NCBI RefSeq assembly: GCF_004923205.2
Contig: NZ_SELD02000006.1
Coordinates: 124,001 to 188,000 of the forward strand
Reading direction: 5' to 3'
DNA from: Paracoccus aeridis
Lineage (GTDB): Bacteria > Pseudomonadota > Alphaproteobacteria > Rhodobacterales > Rhodobacteraceae
Length of the DNA stretch: 64,000 nucleotides
Shown piece by piece: positions 28,068 through 40,030 of this stretch (positions within the stretch are counted from its first letter, which is position 1; each line of letters opens with the position of its first letter). The notes under the pieces were generated by a model. The model was not told where the DNA came from and did no database searches. It saw only the letters and a list, made by a program, of their open reading frames with translations. Position numbers and translations under genes: made by a program.

Positions 28068-28820
28068 TCAGGCCACGACCACCCTCGTGCCGCTGTCGGC
28101 GCACAGGGAAGCGAGCGGGCCGGGCAGCGGCTGGTCGATGAAGACCGCGTCGAGTTCCGCCAGCGAGACGACGCGGATCGGCGCGCGCTGTTCCAGCTTC
28201 GCCACGTCGGTGACCAGCCAGCGTTCGCGCGCCTGCCGCAGGATCGCGCGGCTCACCCGGACCTCGGCCATGTCGAAGTCGAGGATGTCGCCGTCGCCGT
28301 CCAGCGCCGAGCAGCCGATGATCGCGAAGTCGGCCTTGAAGTTGGCCATGAACTCGCTGGTGAGGTCCCCCACCAGCCCGCCGTCCGACCGGCGCAGCTG
28401 CCCCCCCGCGACGACGACGTCGCAGCTTTCGTTGGCGGCGAGGATGTTGGCGATGTTCATGTTGTTCGTCACGACCGTCAGGTGGCGATGACGAAGCAGC
28501 TCGCGCGCGACCGCCTCGGTGGTGGTGCCGATGTTGAGGATCAGCGAGCTGTTGTCGGGGATCTGCGCCGCGCAGGCGCGCCCGATCGCGGCCTTGGCAT
28601 CCTCGTTCATGCGGCGGCGTTCGTCATAGGCGATGTTGGCCGCGCCGCTGCGAAGGACCGCCCCGCCGTGGACCCTGTCCAGCACGCCCTGGTCCGAAAG
28701 CTCGGCGAGATCGCGGCGGATCGTCTGCGGGGTGACGGCGAAACGCCCGGCCAGCTCCTCGACGCCGGCGCGGCCGGTGGCCCGCACGAGATCGAGAATC
28801 TGCATCTGCCGCATGTTCAT
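28068..28820 (-). CDS. glpR: DeoR family repressor, GlpR-like
   Basis: This 250-residue repressor has an N-terminal helix-turn-helix (GVEELAGRFAVTPQTIRRDL) and the DeoR sugar-phosphate-binding domain (LILNIGTTTEAVARELL, VTNNMNIANIL, DFDMAEVRVSRAIL). It is divergent from glpD with 144 bases between the starts, and that gap holds an inverted repeat with the half-site known for GlpR. Repression of the glycerol operon, relieved by glycerol 3-phosphate, is the natural reading. The start at 28820 is chosen; the frame extends further but without family similarity. Confidence 0.92.
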   Translation of the reverse strand: MNMRQMQILDLVRATGRAGVEELAGRFAVTPQTIRRDLAELSDQGVLDRVHGGAVLRSGAANIAYDERRRMNEDAKAAIGRACAAQIPDNSSLILNIGTTTEAVARELLRHRHLTVVTNNMNIANILAANESCDVVVAGGQLRRSDGGLVGDLTSEFMANFKADFAIIGCSALDGDGDILDFDMAEVRVSRAILRQARERWLVTDVAKLEQRAPIRVVSLAELDAVFIDQPLPGPLASLCADSGTRVVVA

Positions 28821-28895
28821 GCTGCGCCCCCCGCCGCCGTGCCGCAGGGAAGCGCCGCGCGCCGCGGCGGTCAAGTGAATATTCGCGCGCGCAAA

Positions 28896-28934
28896 CGAAC
28901 ATCCTCGTTGACAGCCGATGCGCGCGGATGTTCG
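28896..28934 (+). promoter_or_regulatory. GlpR operator pair around the glpD promoter
   Basis: CGAACATCC (28896-28904) and GGATGTTCG (28926-28934) form a perfect 9-bp inverted repeat separated by 21 bases. The core ATGTTCG/CGAACAT equals the half-site of the E. coli GlpR consensus. TTGACA at 28908-28913 lies between the arms and is a candidate glpD -35 box; no good -10 is visible. A palindrome GAATATTC is also present at 28877-28884. Confidence 0.7.
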
Positions 28935-28964
28935 ACTTGGGCGCAAGAAGGAGTTGGCGTTCCG

Positions 28965-30511
28965 ATGTCGGCATCGACGGACCTGTTCATCATCGGCGGC
29001 GGGATCAACGGCACGGGCATCGCCCGCGACGCCGCCGGGCGCGGCCTGTCGGTGCGGCTGGCCGAACAGGGCGACCTTGCCGGCGCGACCAGCAGCGCGT
29101 CAACGAAGCTGTTCCACGGCGGGCTGCGCTATCTCGAGTTCATGGAACTGCGCCTGGTGCGCGAGGCGCTGCGCGAGCGCGAGGTCCTGCTGCGCGCCAT
29201 GCCCCACATCGCCTGGCCGATGCGCTTCGTGCTGCCGCTGGATCCGCTGATGCGGTTCGAGGGCAGGACCCCGGTATCGCGGCTGATGTCGGTCGTGATG
29301 CCGTGGGCGCGGGGGCGGCGGCCGCGGCTGATGATCCGCGCGGGGCTGTTTCTCTACGACAACCTCGGCGCGCGGACGATCCTGCCGGGGACGTCGGCGC
29401 TGCGGCTGAAGGGCACGCCCGAGGGCGCGCCGCTTCAGGACCGGCTGGCGCGCGCCTACGAATATTCGGACTGCTGGGTCGACGACGCGCGGCTGGTGGT
29501 GTTGAACGCGCGCGACGCGGCGGCGCGCGGCACCGACATCATCGTCGGCGCCCGGGTCGTGGAGGCGCGGCGCGACGGCGACGGCTGGACGGTGCGGCTG
29601 GCCGACGACCGCAGTTTCCGCGCGAAGGTGCTGGTGAACGCCGCCGGTCCCTGGGTCGGCGACGTGATCCGGGACGTGGCGCACCTGCCCTCGACCGAGC
29701 GGGTGCGGCTGGTGCGGGGCAGCCACATCATCGTGCCGAAACTCTTCGACCACGCGAAGTCCTACTTCCTGCAGGGGCAGGACGGCCGGATCGTCTTCGC
29801 CATCCCCTACGAGAACGACTTCACCCTGATCGGCACCACCGACGTCGACCATACCGGCCCCGCGAACGCCGCCGTCTGCACCCCGGACGAGATCGCCTAT
29901 CTGTGCCGGTTCGTGTCAGGGTATTTCCGCAGGCCCGTCACCCCGGCCGACGTGGTCCGGACCTTCTCGGGGGTGCGGCCGCTCTATGACGACGGGGCGT
30001 CGTCGGCCACGGCGGCGACGCGCGACTATGTGCTGTCTCTGGACGAGAGCGGGCCGGCGTGCCTTCACGTCTTCGGTGGCAAGATCACCACCTATCGCCG
30101 GCTGGCGGAAGCGGCGCTTGCGAAGCTGGCGCCGCACCTGCCCCACGCCGGCGGCGACTGGACCGCGGGCGTGCCCCTGCCCGGCGGCGACTTCCCGGTG
30201 GACGGCGCGCGCGCGCTGGCCGACGCACTGCGCCGCGACCATCCGTTCCTCACCCCCGGCTGGGCCAACCGCCTCGTCCGCGCCTACGGGACCGAGGCCG
30301 CCGTGATGCTGGACGGCGCGACGACCGCGCAGGACCTGGGCCGCGACTTCGGCGCCACCCTGACCGAGACGGAGCTTGCGTGGATGATGACCCGCGAGTG
30401 GGCGAAAAGCGGCGAGGACGCGCTGTGGCGGCGCTCGAAGCTGGGGCTTCACATGACACCCGACCAGGTCGCGGCGGTCGATGACTTCGTTTCCAGCAGA
30501 AGGGCCGCCGC

Positions 30512-30515
<4 letters not shown>
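28965..30515 (+). CDS. glpD: Aerobic glycerol-3-phosphate dehydrogenase
   Basis: This 516-residue FAD-dependent, membrane-associated enzyme oxidises glycerol 3-phosphate to DHAP, passing electrons to quinone. The FAD motif is LFIIGGGINGTGIARDAAGRG. Then come SSASTKLFHGGLRYLE, NAAGPWVGDV, IIGT-like FTLIGTTDVDH and the C-terminal domain ending around MTREWAKSGEDALWRRSKLGLHM. AAGGAG lies about 11 bases before the ATG. It overlaps glpS by four bases and so leads the whole glycerol operon. Confidence 0.96.
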
Positions 30516-31582
<1,067 letters not shown>

Positions 31583-31594
31583 AAGGGGGCGGGG

Positions 31595-32679
<1,085 letters not shown>

Positions 32680-32680
<1 letters not shown>

Positions 32681-33546
32681 TGGAAAAGCCCGTCAACAAC
32701 CGCGCCTGGTTCCTCGTCCTGCCGGTCCTCGTGCTGGTCGCCTTCTCTGCCGTGATCCCGCTGATGACCGTCGTGAACTACTCGGTGCAGGACACGTTCG
32801 GGAACAACGAGTTCTTCTGGAACGGCATCGGCTGGTTCAAGGAGGTGCTGGAAAGCGACCGCGTCCACGCGGCGCTGGGACGGCAGCTGCTGTTCTCGGC
32901 CATCATCCTCGCCATCGAGATCCCGCTGGGGATCTTCATCGCGCTGAACATGCCCAGGCGCGGGTTCTGGGCCAGCCTCTGCCTTGTCCTCATGGCGCTG
33001 CCGCTGCTGATCCCGTGGAACGTCGTCGGCACGATCTGGCAGGTGTTCGGGCGGGTGGACATCGGGCTTCTGGGCCACACGCTCGCGGCGATCGGGATCG
33101 ACTACAACTACGTCAACGATCCCGTGGACGCCTGGGCCACGATCATCGTCATGGACGTCTGGCACTGGACCAGCCTCGTCGCGCTCCTGTGCTACGCCGG
33201 GCTGCAGTCCATCCCCGACGCCTACTACCAGGCCGCGCGGATCGACCAGGCGAGCCGCTGGGGCGTGTTCCGCTTCATCGAGCTGCCGAAGATGTCGGGC
33301 GTCCTGCTGATCGCGGTCCTGCTGCGGTTCATGGACAGCTTCATGATCTATACCGAGCCCTTCGTCGTCACCGGAGGCGGCCCCGGCAACGCCACCACCT
33401 TCCTGTCGATCGACCTCGTGAAAATGGCGATCGGGCAGTTCGACCTCGGCCCGGCGGCCGCGTTCAGCCTGATCTACTTCCTCGTGATCCTGCTGATCTC
33501 GTGGGTGTTCTACACCGTGATGACCGCCCAGCGGGAGGTGCCGTGA
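32680..33546 (+). CDS. glpP: Glycerol ABC importer permease GlpP
   Basis: This 288-residue permease of the MalF/UgpA type has six membrane helices. Family motifs are FSAVIPLMTVVNYSVQD, LMALPLLIPWNVVGTIW, the coupling loop YQAARIDQASRWGVFRFIELP and FVVTGGGPGNATTFLS. It overlaps glpT by one base and glpQ by one base. It forms the channel with GlpQ. Confidence 0.93.
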
Positions 33547-34367
33547 TGGCGGCCGCGCGCGACGGCCGGGGCTGGGGACCGGCGATCGTCATGACGATCT
33601 ACCTGCTGTTCCTGCTGGTCCCGATCTACTGGCTCGTGAACATGAGCTTCAAGACCAACGCCGAGATCACGGGCGCCGTCAGCCTGTGGCCGATGAACCC
33701 GACGCTGGACAACTACCGCGTGATCCTGACGGACCCGAGCTGGTACATGGGCTACGTCAACAGCCTGACCTACGTTGTGATGAACACGGTGATCTCGCTG
33801 GCGGTGGCGCTGCCCGCGGCCTACGCCTTCAGCCGCTACCGCTTCCTGGGCGACCGGCACCTGTTCTTCTGGCTGCTGACGAACCGCATGGCGCCGCCCG
33901 CCGTCTTCGCGCTGCCGTTCTTCCAGCTTTACTCCGCGGTCGGGCTGTTCGACACCCACGTCGCGGTGGCGCTGGCGCACTGCCTGTTCAACGTGCCGCT
34001 GGCGGTGTGGATTCTGGAAGGCTTCATGTCCGGCGTCCCGCGCGAGATCGACGAGACGGCTTACGTGGACGGCTATTCCTTCCCGCGCTTCTTCGTCCGC
34101 ATCTTCATGCCGCTGATCGCAAGCGGGATCGGGGTCGCCGCGTTCTTCTGCTTCATGTTCAGCTGGGTCGAACTGCTGCTCAGCCGCACGCTGACCAGCG
34201 TCAACGCCAAGCCGATCGCCGCGACCATGACGCGGACGGTCAGCGCGTCCGGTCTTGACTGGGGGGTGCTGGCGGCGGCGGGGGTGCTGACGATCGTGCC
34301 GGGCGCGCTCGTGATCTGGTTCGTGCGGAACTACATCGCCAAGGGCTTCGGCCTGGGGAGGGTGTGA
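33546..34367 (+). CDS. glpQ: Glycerol ABC importer permease GlpQ
   Basis: This 273-residue permease of the MalG/UgpE type has six membrane helices, with LFLLVPIYWLVNMSFKTNAEI, the coupling loop IDETAYVDGYSFPRFFVRIFMP and AAYAFSRYRFLGDRHLFF. It has no connection to the phosphodiesterase GlpQ of E. coli. The start overlaps the glpP stop (TGATG), and its own stop overlaps the next small gene in the same way. Confidence 0.93.
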   Translation: MAAARDGRGWGPAIVMTIYLLFLLVPIYWLVNMSFKTNAEITGAVSLWPMNPTLDNYRVILTDPSWYMGYVNSLTYVVMNTVISLAVALPAAYAFSRYRFLGDRHLFFWLLTNRMAPPAVFALPFFQLYSAVGLFDTHVAVALAHCLFNVPLAVWILEGFMSGVPREIDETAYVDGYSFPRFFVRIFMPLIASGIGVAAFFCFMFSWVELLLSRTLTSVNAKPIAATMTRTVSASGLDWGVLAAAGVLTIVPGALVIWFVRNYIAKGFGLGRV

Positions 34368-34750
34368 TGGCGAACGGGCTGGCCGGCATCATGATGGCCG
34401 CAGTCGGCGTCTTCCACGAGGCGGCGGGGCTCTTGATCTATCGCGCCCCCCTGGCCGAGATGCTGGGGGCGGGCCTGGTCAATACCGTGCTGCCGAACCT
34501 CGACCCGGCCCATCACGGGCGCCAGGCCGCGTTCTGGTTCCTGGTGGCGGGCCCCGTCCTCGTCATGCTGGGCGCGCTCGCCACTTGGGCCGAGCGGCGG
34601 GCGGGCACCCTGCCCCGCTGGCTCGGCTGGTCGCTGCTGGTCCTGACGATCATCGGGACGGCGACGTTCCCGAACTCGGCCTTCTGGGCGCTGTTCGTGC
34701 CCGCGTTCATCCTCATCCGCGACTCGCGGCGCACGGGGGCCGCGCTATGA
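34367..34750 (+). CDS. Small membrane protein inserted in the glycerol operon
   Basis: This 127-residue protein has four hydrophobic helices (for example ANGLAGIMMAAVGVFHEAAG and FWFLVAGPVLVMLGALATW) and a short cytoplasmic tail. It resembles small uncharacterised membrane proteins of the DUF6463 type; I know of no function. GGGGAGGG lies just before the ATG at 34367; a GTG at 34364 is an alternative. It overlaps glpQ and glpU, so it is translated with the transporter. The Rhizobium operon that gave the glp names has only one small gene here (glpU), so this one is extra. Confidence 0.78.
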   Translation: MANGLAGIMMAAVGVFHEAAGLLIYRAPLAEMLGAGLVNTVLPNLDPAHHGRQAAFWFLVAGPVLVMLGALATWAERRAGTLPRWLGWSLLVLTIIGTATFPNSAFWALFVPAFILIRDSRRTGAAL

Positions 34751-35145
34751 CCCGGTCCGTCAATCTAGGCTTCGCCGCCGCGGCCCTGCTGATGCTGGGC
34801 TTCCTCAGCTGGCTCGTCAGCCTCGTCCCGGCCGAGGACGGGGTCCGGGAATGGACCGGATCGCTGAGCCCCGGCGGGTGGATGGCGTGGACCTTTCCGA
34901 CCGCGCTGTTCTTCTGGGTGATCGCGGCGCTGCTGCTCACCCTCACATGGCTCGCGATTCGTTCCCCCGAAACGCCGCGGCGCGGCATCCTCGGCATCCC
35001 GACGACCCGGGGCGACCGGCTGTTCATCAGCCTGCTCGGCTCGGCCTTCGTGAACCTCGCCTGGCTCGGCTTCGGGGGATCGCCGGGCTGGGTGGGACTG
35101 GTCCTGTCACTGATCTACGCCGCGGCGGTCTTCCGCCGGGTGTGA
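34747..35145 (+). CDS. glpU: DUF2160 small membrane protein of glycerol ABC operons
   Basis: This 132-residue protein has three to four membrane helices and the DUF2160 pattern (WMAWTFPTALFFWVIAALLLTL, RRGILGIPTTRGDRLFISLLGSAF, WLGFGGSPGWVGL). Proteins of this family are nearly always found in glp ABC operons between the permeases and the binding protein. They may be accessory subunits, but the role is unproven. It overlaps the preceding gene by four bases and lies 34 bases before glpV. Confidence 0.85.
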   Translation: MTRSVNLGFAAAALLMLGFLSWLVSLVPAEDGVREWTGSLSPGGWMAWTFPTALFFWVIAALLLTLTWLAIRSPETPRRGILGIPTTRGDRLFISLLGSAFVNLAWLGFGGSPGWVGLVLSLIYAAAVFRRV

Positions 35146-35179
35146 AAGCCGGGCCGGACGGCCCATTGGGGAGGAAGAC

Positions 35180-36907
<1,728 letters not shown>

Positions 36908-36922
36908 TCTGATCCGATCCAG

Positions 36923-36949
36923 GGGGAACCCGGGCCGCCCGGGTTCCCC
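36923..36949 (+). terminator. Strong hairpin between glpV and glpK
   Basis: GGGGAACCCGGG (36923-36934) pairs over 12 bases with CCCGGGTTCCCC (36938-36949), with a 3-base loop followed by GTTT. It starts 16 bases after the glpV stop. It could end part of the transcripts or protect the glpV 3' end, leaving glpK expressed less than the binding protein. Confidence 0.65.
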
Positions 36950-36988
36950 GTTTCCATGAACAGAGCCGCGCGAACGGGAGACAGCACC

Positions 36989-38524
36989 ATGGCCATTCTC
37001 GCCATCGACCAGGGCACGACCTCGTCGCGCGCGGTGGTGTTTTCGGACGACGTCGCGCCGATCGCCAGCGCCCAGCAGGAGTTTCCGCAGCATTTCCCGC
37101 GATCCGGCTGGGTCGAGCACGACCCCGAGGACCTGTGGGCCACGACGGCCGCGACCGCCCGCGCGGCCATCGAGAAGGCGGGGAACCCGCCGCTCGCCGC
37201 CATCGGCATCACGAACCAGCGCGAGACGACCGTCGTCTGGGACCGCCGCACGGGCCGCGCGATCCATAACGCGATCGTCTGGCAGGACCGGCGCACCGCC
37301 GACCTGTGCGCGCGGCTGAAGGAACAGGGGCATGAGGCCGCGGTCACGAAGGCGACCGGGCTGCTGCTGGACCCGTATTTCAGCGCGACGAAAGTCGCGT
37401 GGATCCTCGACAACGTCGACGGCGCGCGGGACCTGGCGGCGCAGGGGCATCTCGCCTTCGGGACCGTCGACAGCTTCCTGATCTGGCGTCTCACCGGCGG
37501 GCGGGCGCACGTGACCGACGCGACCAACGCCTCGCGCACGATGCTCTACGACATCCGCAAGGGCGCGTGGTCGGACGATCTGTGCGCGCTGTTCGGCGTG
37601 CCGCGGTCCATGCTGCCCGAGGTCAGGGACAGCGCCGCCGAGTTCGGCATGACCCGCGCCGACCTGTTCGGGCGCGAGATCCCGATCCTGGGCGTCGCGG
37701 GCGACCAGCAGGCCGCGACCGTCGGCCAGGCCTGCTTTGCGCCCGGCATGATCAAGGCCACCTACGGGACGGGCTGCTTCGCGCTTCTGAACACGGGCGA
37801 CACGGCCGTGGAGTCGAAGAACCGGCTGCTCACCACCATCGCCTATCAGCTCGACGGCAAGCCCACCTATGCGCTCGAGGGATCGATCTTCGTCGCCGGG
37901 GCCGTGGTCCAGTGGCTGCGCGACGGGCTGGGGCTCATCCGCAAGGCGTCCGAAACAGCGGCGCTCGCCGCCCGCGCGGATGCCGCGCAGCAGGTCATCA
38001 TGGTCCCCGCCTTCACCGGCCTCGGCGCGCCATGGTGGGAACCCGAGGCGCGCGGCGCGATCTTCGGCCTGACCCGCGCCACAGGGCCGGCCGAGTTCGC
38101 CCGCGCCGCGCTGGAAAGCGTGGCGTTCCAGACCCGCGACCTGACCCTTGCGATGCAGCGCGACTGGCCCTCGCTCGGCGAATCGGTGCTGCGGGTCGAC
38201 GGCGGGATGACCGCGTCGGACCCGGCGATGCAGGCGCTGGCCGACATCCTCGGCGCGCCGGTGGACCGGCCCGTGGACCCCGAAAGCACCGTGCGCGGCG
38301 CGGCCTGGCTTGCCGCCCGAAAGGCCGGGCTGCGCGCCGGCCCCGACGTGGGCGACGGCGCCGACGCCGGCTGGCAGCGCGACGCGCGGTTCGAGCCGCA
38401 GATGGACCGGGCCACGCGCGATGCCCGCCACGCGCGCTGGACCCGCGCCGTCCGGGCGGTCATCGCCATGCACGACGACAGCGAGGTTCAACCGCCAAGC
38501 GCCGGACACCCCGCAGGGGCTTAA
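36989..38524 (+). CDS. glpK: Glycerol kinase
   Basis: This 511-residue FGGY-family kinase traps imported glycerol as glycerol 3-phosphate. Signatures are [60 protein letters not shown] and the C-terminal FGGY-type [24 protein letters not shown] lies eight bases before the ATG at 36989; an ATG at 36956 would overlap the hairpin and is less likely. It completes the route glycerol, glycerol 3-phosphate, DHAP with GlpD. Confidence 0.96.
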   Translation: MAILAIDQGTTSSRAVVFSDDVAPIASAQQEFPQHFPRSGWVEHDPEDLWATTAATARAAIEKAGNPPLAAIGITNQRETTVVWDRRTGRAIHNAIVWQDRRTADLCARLKEQGHEAAVTKATGLLLDPYFSATKVAWILDNVDGARDLAAQGHLAFGTVDSFLIWRLTGGRAHVTDATNASRTMLYDIRKGAWSDDLCALFGVPRSMLPEVRDSAAEFGMTRADLFGREIPILGVAGDQQAATVGQACFAPGMIKATYGTGCFALLNTGDTAVESKNRLLTTIAYQLDGKPTYALEGSIFVAGAVVQWLRDGLGLIRKASETAALAARADAAQQVIMVPAFTGLGAPWWEPEARGAIFGLTRATGPAEFARAALESVAFQTRDLTLAMQRDWPSLGESVLRVDGGMTASDPAMQALADILGAPVDRPVDPESTVRGAAWLAARKAGLRAGPDVGDGADAGWQRDARFEPQMDRATRDARHARWTRAVRAVIAMHDDSEVQPPSAGHPAGA

Positions 38525-38722
38525 CCGCAGGCTGTAATTCTGCAGTTTTCCGCCAGCGTTTTCCGCAGCTTGGCTGAAACGCGCCGACGATTCATCACGG
38601 TCGTGAACAAGCAGGCCGGCCGGTGCTAGGCATCCGTCGCTCGCGCCTCTGCCCTACGCGGAGAACGCATCGAAGACGCGGTCTGAAGCCGCGCAACAAC
38701 GTCATGGAACGAGGGACAGACG

Positions 38723-39895
38723 ATGCCGACAGACAGGAACGACGTGATCAGGGGGCCCTTCAATGGCAGGGTCGTCGATGCGCTTGGCGGCGACGACCTG
38801 CTGTACTGGGGTCCGGCCGACGGCAACGCCACGCTGCGCGGCGGCGACCGGCTGGAGAGCTACGATCCCAACCCCTACAACGCGGGCAATCCGGGCGGGG
38901 ACCGGCTGTATCTCACCGGCACGCAGGGGATGAACGTCCGCCTGCTCACCACCGAAAGCGGGACCGCCACGACGGGTGGCCGGACCCTGACCTTCTCGGG
39001 GATCGAGCGCCTGCACGGCTCGGACGGCAACGACACCATCTCGGCCGCCGGCGCCACGACCGCCCCGGCCCACGACCGGACGGCGCAGCACGGCGTGTCC
39101 ATCTACGGCGGCGCGGGCCATGACCGGATCACCGGATCGGGCATCGCCGACGTCCTGGACGGCGGCAGCGGCAACGACACCATCTGGGCAGGCGCCGGGG
39201 ACGATTTCATCCAGTCGAGCACCGGCAACGACCTGATCTACGGCCAGGCGGGGAACGAGAACATCCGCTGGGGCCTCGGCAACAACGTGGCCGCCGGCAA
39301 CGACACCATCTATGGCGGCGAGGCCGGCGAGGGCATCGGCGACCTCATCAACATCTGGGGCGTGAACGGCGACTTCCGCACCGGCGTGCGCGTCACCTTC
39401 GACGGTGCCGAAAGCGGCACCGCCACCTCGACCATGGGCGGCGTGACGAGCACGCTGCGCTTCTTCGAGTTCGAGAATGCGTGGTCGCACGAAGGCAACG
39501 ACGTCGTGTCGGCCGCCAGCGCCAGCATCGGCGCCAGCCGGCAGGGCATCCACTTCAACACCCGCTGGGGCAACGACATCCTGCACGGGTCGAGCGGCAA
39601 CGACACGCTGGAAGGCGGCGCGGGCAGCGACACCATCACCGGCGGGCGCGGCAACGACCTGATCTCGGCCAACGCGGACTATTACAACCTGCGCGCGCCG
39701 GGCGACGACGTGCGCGACACGCTGGTCTTCGCGCGGGGCGATGGCGCCGACACGGTGCTGGGCTTCGACACCGGCGTCGACGTGCTGCAGCTCGGCGGGC
39801 GGAGCTATCGCGCGACCGAGGTCGCTGGCGGAACGCTGCTGGACCTCGGCAACGGCGACCGCATCCTGCTGAGCGACGTGTTCGACTTCATCTGA
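38723..39895 (+). CDS. RTX-type calcium-binding repeat protein
   Basis: This 390-residue acidic protein has several glycine-rich nonapeptide repeats of the type GGxGxDxUx, such as YGGAGHDRI, DGGSGNDTIWAGAGDDFI, SSTGNDLIYGQAGNENI and GGAGSDTITGGRGNDLI. It has no cleavable N-terminal signal. It ends with FARGDGADTVLGFDTGVDVL and a short hydrophobic tail (LLSDVFDFI), the usual layout of type I secretion substrates. There is no enzyme domain, and no transporter gene is nearby. A GAGGGAC site precedes the ATG. The role could be a surface or matrix protein; it is not known. Confidence 0.87.
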   Translation: MPTDRNDVIRGPFNGRVVDALGGDDLLYWGPADGNATLRGGDRLESYDPNPYNAGNPGGDRLYLTGTQGMNVRLLTTESGTATTGGRTLTFSGIERLHGSDGNDTISAAGATTAPAHDRTAQHGVSIYGGAGHDRITGSGIADVLDGGSGNDTIWAGAGDDFIQSSTGNDLIYGQAGNENIRWGLGNNVAAGNDTIYGGEAGEGIGDLINIWGVNGDFRTGVRVTFDGAESGTATSTMGGVTSTLRFFEFENAWSHEGNDVVSAASASIGASRQGIHFNTRWGNDILHGSSGNDTLEGGAGSDTITGGRGNDLISANADYYNLRAPGDDVRDTLVFARGDGADTVLGFDTGVDVLQLGGRSYRATEVAGGTLLDLGNGDRILLSDVFDFI

Positions 39896-39905
39896 CAGCG
39901 GCGCC

Positions 39906-39932
39906 GGGCGCGGCGGCCCGTCCGCCGCGCCC
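39906..39932 (+). terminator. Intrinsic terminator after the RTX gene
   Basis: GGGCGCGGCGG (39906-39916) pairs over 11 bases with CCGCCGCGCCC (39922-39932), loop of 5, followed by TTTG, 10 bases after the stop codon. Confidence 0.7.
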
Positions 39933-40030
39933 TTTGCCCCTGCGACTGTCGCCGAAACGTTTCATGCCTGTCACGCGGCTGTCGCGGGCGGCGGGGACAA
40001 CGCCTCGACCCGATTGGCGAGGAAGCCCCC

